7,651 nt of DNA from SAR202 cluster bacterium (GTDB lineage Bacteria; Chloroflexota; Dehalococcoidia; SAR202; CAJWER01): contig JASLXL010000250.1 of assembly GCA_030740335.1 (NCBI GenBank), positions 1 through 7,651 of the forward strand. The letters run 5' to 3'. The notes under the pieces were generated by a model. It did not search any database, was not told the DNA's origin, and saw nothing but the letters and a program-made list of their open reading frames with translations. Both the position numbers and the translations under genes were made by a program. How positions within the stretch are numbered: the stretch's first letter is position 1; each line of letters starts with the position of its first letter. Positions 1 to 5,958 of this stretch are shown one piece after another.

Positions 1-886
1 GGCCACGGGCATACAGAGTCTCGGGATTATTGATATTACCTACCAGACCCATTCGCCCATCTACGATGTCCATCGCCGCCTGCGGGTCGTTCTTGGAGTC
101 GAAGTGGAACATCGCCATGTTGTTCTGGGCGATGGCGTCCATCCGGTCCAGTGTGTTGCCACAGATGTGCAGGATCAAGGGAGCGTCCAACCGCTCGACC
201 ATCTCCTGGTGAATTTCCAGCAGGAACTTGCTATAGTACGCGCCGGAGACCAGGTCGCCGGTGGCGTGGTCCGGGAAGGTCAGCGCATCTGCCCCTGCGT
301 CTATCTGGGCCTGGCCGAACAGCACCGATATCTCCTTGAGCTTGTGCATCGTTTCCATCGTCAGGTCCGGGTCGTCGATGGACATCAGTAGGAATCGCTC
401 GACGCCGAATACGTGATAAGCCAGTGTCCACGGCCCCATCGTCTTGCCGATTATGGGTACGTGATCACCGAACTCCTCTTTGAGCAAGGAGATTGAGCGG
501 GTCACCGCGAGGCAGTCCGGATGCTCCAGGAAGCCGGGCGGCACCTCAATGTCACTCGGACCCTCCCAGATAGGGTTTGTCATGCGCACCGTGGGCCAGT
601 TGTCTTTCTGCTCCCACTGCATCTCGCAGCCCAGGGCCGAGGACTCCTGTACGATTGTGAAGTAAGGCGTGATGCTGTCGAATCCCAGTTCGGTATACCC
701 GGTTGCCGCCAAGCGGGCGTTCAGCTCCGGATCACGGCAGGCTGCTGGGAACGGGGCGTCGACCAGATCCATCAACTCGACGGTGGCCAGGTTTGTCGGA
801 TTCGCCACAGGCGTGCGATCAACCGGCTTGCCAGCCAGCGCGTTCATGACACGTTCGCGTGGTGTCATCGTCTCTACAAGCGCCAT
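1..886 (-). CDS. MtaA/CmuA-type uroporphyrinogen decarboxylase-family methyltransferase, paralogue 1 (3' end cut off)
   Basis: This is an open frame of 295 codons with no stop, running off the left edge. Known family members are zinc enzymes that decarboxylate uroporphyrinogen or move methyl groups between a corrinoid protein and a thiol or folate (MtaA, MtbA, CmuA). The N-terminal ETMTPRERVMNALAGKPVDR is the usual opening of the methyltransferase branch. The motif LILHICGNTLDRM carries the His-x-Cys that supplies zinc ligands in MtaA; the expected third ligand, a C-terminal Cys, lies outside the window. The ATG at 886 has GGAGG seven bases upstream and aligns without gaps to the neighbouring paralogue (about 72% identical over 295 residues by hand count). 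It is the last gene of the unit seen here, 46 bases after the paralogue. The family is secure; the methyl donor and acceptor cannot be read from the sequence. Confidence 0.88.
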   Translation of the reverse strand, partial: MALVETMTPRERVMNALAGKPVDRTPVANPTNLATVELMDLVDAPFPAACRDPELNARLAATGYTELGFDSITPYFTIVQESSALGCEMQWEQKDNWPTVRMTNPIWEGPSDIEVPPGFLEHPDCLAVTRSISLLKEEFGDHVPIIGKTMGPWTLAYHVFGVERFLLMSIDDPDLTMETMHKLKEISVLFGQAQIDAGADALTFPDHATGDLVSGAYYSKFLLEIHQEMVERLDAPLILHICGNTLDRMDAIAQNNMAMFHFDSKNDPQAAMDIVDGRMGLVGNINNPETLYARG

Positions 887-932
887 TGTAAATCCTCCAA
901 CCTTGCAGTAGGGTTTTTCAGCCCTTTAATCC

Positions 933-2030
933 TTAACCACCACCACGGCGGGCAGTACCAACTCCGCCACCCCTAGCGCGCGCAGTGCCTTCGTCCACGT
1001 AGTTCTCTTCACACCACGCCCTGACGGCTCGTGGTATTGCCAGGACATTCTCCAGCTTCGCACTCAGCGGGACCGCGCACTCCGGGGCAATCATGTTCAC
1101 CCCTGCATCCATGCACTTGTATACCTCGCGACGCACGTCCTCCGGTTTGCCGGAGTACAGCGTCTCGGGATTGTTGATGTTGCCCACAAGGGCGGTTCGT
1201 CCGCCGACCACGTTCATCGACTCCTGTGGATCGTTTTTCGAGTCGAAGTGGAACGCTGCCATGCCTGACTGGGCGATATAGTCCATCCGGTCGAGGGTCC
1301 GACCGCAAATATGCAGGATTAGGGGTGCATGGATACGCTCAACCATCTCCTGGTGTATCTCCAGCAGAAACTGTTTGTAGTAGTCGCCGCTCACCAGGTC
1401 GCCGGTGGCGTGGTCTGGAAAGGTCAGGGCGTCGGCGCCGGCCGCTATCTGGGCCTGGCCGTGCAACACCGCAACCTCTTTGAGCAGGTGCAGGCATCGC
1501 AGCGCCATGTCTGGCTCATCGATGCTCATCAGCAGGAACTGCTGGACGCCGAAGACGTGGTATGCCAGCGTCCACGGCCCCATCGTCTTGCCGATGATGG
1601 CCACCTCGTTGCCAAGCTCGCTCTTGAGTATCTCCGTAGCCTTGATGACGCACTGAACGTCTGGGTGTTCGAGGAACCCTGGCGGTATCTGGATTTCGTC
1701 GGGACCCTTCCAGATAGGATCGCCCATACGTACCGACGGCCAGTTGTCCTTCTGCTCCCATTGCACGTCACACCCAAGGGCTGAGGACTCCTGCACGATG
1801 GTCGCGTGATGATAGGTAGAGTCGAAGCCCAACTCGGTGTGGCCAGTGGCTGCTAGCCGCGCGCACAACTCAGGGATACGGGCCGAATCCGGGAACGGCG
1901 CCTCCACCATATCCATCAGCTCGACCGTAAAAACGCTGGTCGGGTTACACAGAGGCGGCCGATCGACGGGTTCACCCGCAAGGGCAGCCATTACGCGCTC
2001 ACGCGGGGTCATAGTCTCGGCGAAGGGCAA
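933..2030 (-). CDS. MtaA/CmuA-type uroporphyrinogen decarboxylase-family methyltransferase, paralogue 2
   Basis: A complete 365-residue protein of the uroporphyrinogen decarboxylase superfamily, whose methyltransferase members carry methyl groups to or from corrinoid proteins in the cytoplasm. What I see: the family N-terminus (ETMTPRERVM, PVDRPP); a conserved core WEQKDNWP near 91-98; IIGKTMGPWTLA near 145-155; and His240-x-Cys242 in LILHICGRTLDRM. Cys318 in MIAPECAVPL completes the His-x-Cys...Cys zinc site known from MtaA. The start is TTG: GAGGAG sits six bases upstream, an in-frame TAA lies just before it, and the resulting N-terminus matches paralogue 1 residue for residue in length. 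It follows the 226-residue gene by 18 bases, so the two are surely cotranscribed. The C-terminus ends in an odd Gly/Arg-rich tail from about residue 348. The substrate is unknown. Confidence 0.9.
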   Translation of the reverse strand: MPFAETMTPRERVMAALAGEPVDRPPLCNPTSVFTVELMDMVEAPFPDSARIPELCARLAATGHTELGFDSTYHHATIVQESSALGCDVQWEQKDNWPSVRMGDPIWKGPDEIQIPPGFLEHPDVQCVIKATEILKSELGNEVAIIGKTMGPWTLAYHVFGVQQFLLMSIDEPDMALRCLHLLKEVAVLHGQAQIAAGADALTFPDHATGDLVSGDYYKQFLLEIHQEMVERIHAPLILHICGRTLDRMDYIAQSGMAAFHFDSKNDPQESMNVVGGRTALVGNINNPETLYSGKPEDVRREVYKCMDAGVNMIAPECAVPLSAKLENVLAIPRAVRAWCEENYVDEGTARARGGGVGTARRGGG

Positions 2031-2036
2031 ATCTGT

Positions 2037-2042
2037 CTCCTC
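2037..2042 (-). promoter_or_regulatory. Shine-Dalgarno site fixing a TTG start
   Basis: GAGGAG on the minus strand lies six bases before the TTG at 2030-2028 and just after the TAA (2051-2049) of the preceding gene. The nearest ATG in frame is seven codons inside the protein and has no comparable site. The paralogue downstream starts at exactly the aligned position with ATG. Together these make the TTG the start. Confidence 0.75.
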
Positions 2043-2048
2043 TTCGGC

Positions 2049-2729
2049 TTACGTCGGTGGGGAGAATCCCAGGGTGCCGGTGGTCATCTGCCCTCGGAGG
2101 GAGTCCGCCTCCAGCATGTCTTCGACGCGGGTCACGTTCCTGGCGTATGGCAATAGCAATCGCACCAACTCGTCGTGGCGGTGGCCGCAAGTAAAGGAGA
2201 TGCCCCCGTCTTCTGTCTTGTCCATCTCCCCATAACGCACGAACCCGGAGGTCACGGCCCTCAAGCGAGCGGCCTTGTTCGGGGCCTCACCATCGGCCTT
2301 GACGTAGTAGGCGACTCGTCCGTCTACCTCTTTGGAGTCGACCCCGAGCATCATCCCGGTCCGCAGGTCTTTTACCGCAACCTCCCCCTCAGGGAGCGAG
2401 AAGTTGGGGTCTTTCTCGACCGCTTGCATCATGAGGAATTTGGTGGGACGAGGGTGGATGATCCCGCAGGAAGCCCGCACCTGATTGTGCGCATCGGCCA
2501 CCGCCTCAAACCCGCCGAGGGCGACTAGTTGGTCGCGTATCTTACGAATCCTCGCCTTGACGCCCTCGATTCGGCTGAATGTCCAGACGGTGGCAACGCC
2601 GTCCTTCTCGTACAGGCCCACCGAGATGTCGTTGAAGTTCGGGTCTAGAGGTACCAGTTCCAAGCACCGACCATATCGCTCCAGTGTTTCAATGACTCCC
2701 GAAACGCTTCTCGTCGTGGCTCCGGCCAT
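2049..2729 (-). CDS. Conserved-looking protein of unknown function (226 aa) in a methyl-transfer operon
   Basis: I do not recognise this family. It is a soluble, charged protein with no signal peptide or membrane segment. The ATG has AGGAG six bases upstream. The N-terminal third (residues 1-70) predicts as mixed alpha/beta, with a basic helix near 57-69 (VKARIRKIRDQLV). Two groups of possible metal ligands stand out: Cys88 and His92 in ASCGIIHP, and Cys181, His183 and His185 in FTCGHRHDE. Between them is a segment rich in beta strands (residues 115-165). The gene lies between the homocysteine methyltransferase (39-base gap) and the first MtaA-like gene (18-base gap), which ties it to methyl transfer. 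It has no DxHxxG corrinoid-binding motif, so it is not an ordinary cobalamin-binding protein. A metal-binding accessory or sensor role is only a guess. Confidence 0.85.
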   Translation of the reverse strand: MAGATTRSVSGVIETLERYGRCLELVPLDPNFNDISVGLYEKDGVATVWTFSRIEGVKARIRKIRDQLVALGGFEAVADAHNQVRASCGIIHPRPTKFLMMQAVEKDPNFSLPEGEVAVKDLRTGMMLGVDSKEVDGRVAYYVKADGEAPNKAARLRAVTSGFVRYGEMDKTEDGGISFTCGHRHDELVRLLLPYARNVTRVEDMLEADSLRGQMTTGTLGFSPPT

Positions 2730-2768
2730 TTCGCTCTCCTGAAATACCGAGGATGCTCGCCCTAGGCG

Positions 2769-3671
2769 CTACTCAACGCGGATGATCTGGGACAGGGCGT
2801 TAATATGACTGGGTGTCGTTCCGCAACACCCGCCAAGGATGTTGATGCCGAGATCGGCCAGCTCCTTGAATCGCTCGGCCATGTAGTCGGGGGTTTCATC
2901 GTACACGATCTGCCCCTTCCTAATCGCTGGTATCCCGGCGTTGGAGTGTACTAGAAGGTAGCCATCGGTGGCGCTTCGCATCTGTTTCGCGATCTCGACC
3001 ATATTGTCGATACCATTGCCGCAGTTCGCACCCGTCACGTCCGCTCCGGCCTCCCGCAGCTCCACCACCGCGCGCTCTGGCTGGACTCCCATCATTGTGA
3101 AGAAGCCGCGCGGTCCCTTGTCGTAGGTCATTGTCACTATGACTGGCAGATTGGTGGCTTCCTTGACTGCGCTGATGGCCAAAGTGGCCTCTTCAAGGGC
3201 GGTAATGGTCTCGATGAGTATGGCGTCGGCGCCGCCTTCCGCGAGAGCCGTCACTTGATCCTTAAACGCTTCGAGCATTTCAGCCTCGGTGACCTCGCCC
3301 AGGGGCTCCAGAAACTCGCCTGACGGACCTACCGATCCCGCCACCAGCCCGCCCGGAGGCGCTGCGCTGCGGGCATGTTGTGCCGACAGCCTGTTGAACT
3401 TGGCCACGCGATCGCCGTGGCCGTACTTGTTGAGCATGAACTTGTTGGCGCCGAATGAGTTGGTGAGCACCATGTCTGATCCCGCGTCGAAGTAGTCCTT
3501 AGCCATCTGCCGAACCGTCTCCGGGTGGCTGGCATTGAATTCTTCAGGGCAACCACCGGGCTCGAGTCCGTGGGACTGGAGGTATGTACCGGTGGCTCCG
3601 TCGGAGATGAGGACTCCGCCGCCCAGCAGCCGTTCCAGGAGTCGGCTTTGCTTCACACTAGTCCGTACCAT
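2769..3671 (-). CDS. Homocysteine S-methyltransferase family protein (single domain)
   Basis: A 300-residue zinc-dependent methyltransferase of the type that transfers a methyl group to homocysteine, giving methionine (the family of MmuM, BHMT and the N-terminal module of MetH). The barrel motifs occur in order: SDGATGTYL (23-31), LTNSFGANKFML (69-80), AGSVGPSGEF (111-120), ILIETITALEEA (151-162), GANCGNG (215-221) and GGCCGTTP (280-287). Cys217, Cys282 and Cys283 are the expected zinc/thiol ligands. The length fits a stand-alone domain; there are no folate, cobalamin or activation domains as in full MetH. The ATG has GGAG five bases upstream and overlaps the preceding small gene by 14 bases, suggesting translational coupling. 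Next to two MtaA-like genes, it could accept methyl groups from a corrinoid protein rather than from S-methylmethionine. The domain is certain; the methyl donor is inferred. Confidence 0.93.
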   Translation of the reverse strand: MVRTSVKQSRLLERLLGGGVLISDGATGTYLQSHGLEPGGCPEEFNASHPETVRQMAKDYFDAGSDMVLTNSFGANKFMLNKYGHGDRVAKFNRLSAQHARSAAPPGGLVAGSVGPSGEFLEPLGEVTEAEMLEAFKDQVTALAEGGADAILIETITALEEATLAISAVKEATNLPVIVTMTYDKGPRGFFTMMGVQPERAVVELREAGADVTGANCGNGIDNMVEIAKQMRSATDGYLLVHSNAGIPAIRKGQIVYDETPDYMAERFKELADLGINILGGCCGTTPSHINALSQIIRVE

Positions 3672-4008
3672 GTGCGCTCCAGTCGTCGACGGCCCCGGGC
3701 GCGGGATTCCTCTTGCCCGAGTCGTGCAACTCCCGTACTCGTTTCACGAAGTCCCTGGGGAAGTTTTTGTTCAGGTTTTCCGTGAGTGCCGTCGCCGTGT
3801 CCTCCGCACTCCCGTCTGCTTCCTCGTAGTCGCCCCATTCCCACGCGTCTAGGTAGTCGTCCGTGCCTGCGCTACCGTCGAACATTGAGATGGAGTCGAC
3901 ACCCTGCTGGAACCGGTTGTCAAGCGGCTTGGTTACCTGGCCCGAGGCGTCTTCCGCCTGAACCTGTACAGGTATCTCTTTCCAATACATTTTTCGTATT
4001 CGCGCCAT
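3658..4008 (-). CDS. Small 'virulence factor' family protein (PF13769-like)
   Basis: A 116-residue acidic soluble protein. The opening MARIRKMYWKEIPVQVQAED, then PLDNRFQQGVDSISM, a GTDDYLDAWEWGD segment and an acidic stretch to about residue 75, match my memory of the family Pfam calls 'Virulence factor' (PF13769). The name is historical; no biochemical role is known to me. I recall similar small proteins in alphaproteobacterial loci for corrinoid-dependent demethylation of betaines, near MTHFR-like and cobalamin methyltransferase genes, which suits the neighbours here. The conserved part spans about residues 1-90. The tail (from KRVRELHD) is charged and perhaps disordered. It is the first gene of the unit; its ATG has GGAG nine bases upstream, and its end overlaps the methyltransferase start by 14 bases. 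The frame is well supported, the family name less so. Confidence 0.75.
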   Translation of the reverse strand: MARIRKMYWKEIPVQVQAEDASGQVTKPLDNRFQQGVDSISMFDGSAGTDDYLDAWEWGDYEEADGSAEDTATALTENLNKNFPRDFVKRVRELHDSGKRNPAPGAVDDWSAHGTD

Positions 4009-4230
4009 CGGTTCGGTCTCCGAGAATGGTTCGTTGAATTGGCGGGCTGGCCGGAAGGAAGGCCTGGTGAGAGTGTCGGACCACGCCTCACCCCTCCTTA
4101 TCCAGCGTGCGAAGCCCCATTATATCTACCTTTGGCTACTGGGTCGAATCTCCCGGCTACGACAGGCGCGGTCGTGGCGCCTTCGTCTGCTATTATTGGA
4201 GGCGCCTTCAACCGGCCCGAGGATTGACGC
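4009..4230. promoter_or_regulatory. Divergent intergenic region between the methyl-transfer unit and trpB
   Basis: These 222 bases separate two divergent transcription units, so promoters for both must lie here or inside the flanking genes. I see no clear TTGACA/TATAAT pair in either direction. AT-rich boxes on the plus strand are TATATC near 4121 and TATTAT at 4191-4196. A short hairpin (ACGAC 4159-4163 with GTCGT 4171-4175) is followed by the inverted repeat listed separately. I found no T-box motif and no tandem Trp codons, so a classical trp leader is not supported. Confidence 0.45.
4176..4206 (+). promoter_or_regulatory. Inverted repeat flanking a -10-like box upstream of trpB
   Basis: GGCGCCT (4176-4182) and AGGCGCC (4200-4206) form a perfect seven-base inverted repeat separated by 17 bases that contain TATTAT (4191-4196). 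The same stretch also reads as a direct repeat, GGCGCCTTC at 4176 and 4201. It ends 24 bases before the trpB ATG, so it could be an operator or a hairpin in the leader. No good -35 box is present at the right distance, which keeps the promoter reading weak. Confidence 0.35.
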
Positions 4231-5430
4231 ATGATTACACAGAGCACACTGCCGGACGATACCGGCCACTTCGACAGATTTGGCGGGCGTTTTGTTCCCG
4301 AGACGCTCATGCCTGCCCTGGACGAGCTATCCGAGGCTTTCGAAGAGTCTAGGACCGACTCCGCCTTTCAGCGGGAGTTAAGTCGCCTGTCGCATCACTA
4401 CGCAGGCCGTCCGACGACGCTCTACCACGCGGAAAACCTGAGCCGCGAACTTGGCGGGGCCCAGATCTACCTAAAGCGTGAAGACCTGGCCCATACCGGT
4501 GCCCACAAGATCAACAACGCCCTCGGACAGGGTCTTTTGGCGAAGCGCATGGGGAAGCAACGGATCATTGCCGAGACGGGTGCAGGTCAGCACGGCGTGG
4601 CGACTGCCACCGTATGCGCCATGCTAGCTCAGGAGTGCATTGTCTACATGGGCGAGGAGGACATCCGACGCCAGTCGCTGAATGTCCATCGCATGAAATT
4701 GCTCGGAGCGAGCGTTGAGCCTGTTGGCTCGGGCAGCCGGACCCTGAAGGATGCCATCAACGAGGCCATCCGTGACTGGGTCACCAACGTCGACACAACC
4801 CACTACCTGATCGGCAGCGTCGTCGGCCCCCATCCCTACCCGATGATGGTCCGGGAATATCAGTCGGTCATAGGTCGCGAGGCTCGATCGCAATTCATAG
4901 AGGCCACTGGCAGCCTGCCCGACTACGCAGTAGCCTGCGTGGGTGGGGGCAGCAATGCAATCGGCCTGTTCCACGAATTTGTCCCTGACGAGGCTGTACG
5001 GCTCATCGGCGTTGAGGCGGGCGGAGAAGGCACCGATGGAGGTTGCTCCTCAGCCACTCTGTCCGCCGGTAGCGTCGGAGTTCTACACGGCAGCATGTCG
5101 TACCTGTTGCAGGACGACGACGGCCAGGTAATAGAGGCCCACAGCATCTCGGCGGGCCTGGACTATCCCGGCGTCGGTCCGGAGCACAGCTACCTCAAGG
5201 ACATTGAGCGCGCTGAGTATGTAAGTATCACCGACAACGAGGCACTGGAGGGATTCCAGCTACTCTGTCGCACCGAGGGCATCATCCCCGCCCTGGAGTC
5301 CGCCCACGCCATCGCCCATGCAAGCAAGCTTGCGCCGACACTGGGGAAGGACGAGACGGTCCTGGTTTGTCTGAGCGGCCGTGGCGACAAGGATATGGAC
5401 ACCGTCATCGACGCGCTCGGCCTACGGTAG
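4231..5430 (+). CDS. trpB: Tryptophan synthase beta chain
   Basis: A 399-residue pyridoxal-phosphate enzyme that joins indole and serine to make tryptophan, normally as an alpha2beta2 complex with TrpA. What I see: the N-terminal [17 protein letters not shown] (14-30); HTGAHKINN, with Lys93 as the cofactor Schiff-base lysine; AETGAGQHG (114-122), with the catalytic Glu at 115; the phosphate-binding GGGSNAIG (238-245); [15 protein letters not shown] (305-319); and SGRGDKD (382-388). Length and motifs fit the main TrpB1 class. GAGG lies eight bases before the ATG. No trpA, trpC or trpF adjoins it: the next gene is a DUF1801 pseudogene, so trpB is an orphan here. In the segment usually written GxETGxHxAxL, this copy reads [11 protein letters not shown] (267-277), losing the Thr and His; its meaning is unclear. 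Confidence 0.97.
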   Translation: MITQSTLPDDTGHFDRFGGRFVPETLMPALDELSEAFEESRTDSAFQRELSRLSHHYAGRPTTLYHAENLSRELGGAQIYLKREDLAHTGAHKINNALGQGLLAKRMGKQRIIAETGAGQHGVATATVCAMLAQECIVYMGEEDIRRQSLNVHRMKLLGASVEPVGSGSRTLKDAINEAIRDWVTNVDTTHYLIGSVVGPHPYPMMVREYQSVIGREARSQFIEATGSLPDYAVACVGGGSNAIGLFHEFVPDEAVRLIGVEAGGEGTDGGCSSATLSAGSVGVLHGSMSYLLQDDDGQVIEAHSISAGLDYPGVGPEHSYLKDIERAEYVSITDNEALEGFQLLCRTEGIIPALESAHAIAHASKLAPTLGKDETVLVCLSGRGDKDMDTVIDALGLR

Positions 5431-5473
5431 GGTTTTTGCATGATGCGTTGCGTTGGAAGGATGGAGCCTCAGA

Positions 5474-5941
5474 TTGGCAAAGAGCATCGCCGAAACGGTC
5501 GAGGAGTACCTAGCTGAGTTGACGTAGGACCGGCACTGGTCCATCGCCGCCGTACGGGATGTGATCCTCTCACATCGGCCGACCGGGTACGTCGATATCA
5601 TGCAACATGGCATGATCGCGTATGTGATTCCACTGGAAGAGTTCCCCGTGACTTAAAACGGGCAGCCGTTGATATACGCCCAGCTTGCTTCCCAAAAGTC
5701 CTATATGTCCCTGTATCTGATGAGCATCTACGGCGACCAGACCGCTGAACGCTGGTTCGTAGATCAGTACATGGCAACTGGCAGGAAACTTGATATGGGC
5801 AAGTCGTGTGTGCGCTTCAAGAAGCTGGTAGATCTATCCCTGGACGTGATTGGCAAGGTCATCGCACGCACTCCCGTGGCCGAGTTCATCGAGCTGTACG
5901 AGGCGTCGAGGAGCAGACCCAGGGCACGGCGAGCCTCCTGA
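5474..5941 (+). pseudogene. DUF1801 domain protein, interrupted by two in-frame stop codons
   Basis: Read in one frame from the TTG at 5474 to the TGA at 5939-5941, this stretch gives a full DUF1801-type (PF08818) protein of about 155 codons. It opens with LAKSIAETVEEYLAELT, continues with DRHWSIAAVRDVILSHRPTG and MIAYVIPLEEFPVT, and then reads NGQPLIYAQLASQKSYMSLY, ERWFVDQYMATGRKLDMGKS and FKKLVDLSLDVIGKVIARTP. It is broken by TAG at 5525-5527 (codon 18) and TAA at 5654-5656 (codon 61). Relatives have Tyr before NGQPL, so TAA probably came from a TAC or TAT codon. The frame is intact, which suggests recent decay by point mutation. GGAG seven bases before the TTG supports the original start. 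The family is small and cytosolic, with no firmly established biochemical role. The fragment from 5669 could in principle be translated alone but has no good ribosome site. Confidence 0.88.
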
Positions 5942-5958
5942 CCCGCCTAGCCCCCTAA

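Noticed and set aside
1329..1784. A 151-codon plus-strand frame opposite MtaA-like paralogue 2, with a similar one opposite paralogue 1 at 521-976
   Set aside because: Both mirror the same conserved paralogous coding sequence on the other strand, so their resemblance to each other is a by-product of the duplication.
2467..2490. DAHNQV in the unrecognised 226-residue protein, considered as a corrinoid-binding DxHxxG motif
   Set aside because: The glycine is missing (Val instead), and the downstream SxL and GG motifs of the B12-binding fold are absent.
4009..4230. A T-box or other tryptophan-responsive riboswitch before trpB
   Set aside because: No T-box sequence, specifier loop or terminator-like hairpin with a T run is present.
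4034..4234. A 66-codon plus-strand frame ending in an ATGA overlap with trpB, with three Trp codons, considered as a trp leader or small coupled gene
   Set aside because: The Trp codons are scattered rather than tandem, the start is a TTG without a clear ribosome site, the residue composition (Arg/Leu rich) looks like GC-rich noise, and no terminator/antiterminator pair follows it.
5525..5656. TAG and TAA in the DUF1801 frame as recoded sense codons
   Set aside because: TAG and TAA both serve as normal terminators of intact genes in the same window, and no recoding signal or specialised element is visible.
5669..5941. A 90-codon plus-strand frame as an independent small gene
   Set aside because: It is the C-terminal part of a DUF1801 protein in frame with upstream family sequence across two stops, and its TTG start has no good Shine-Dalgarno, so it is better read as part of a pseudogene.
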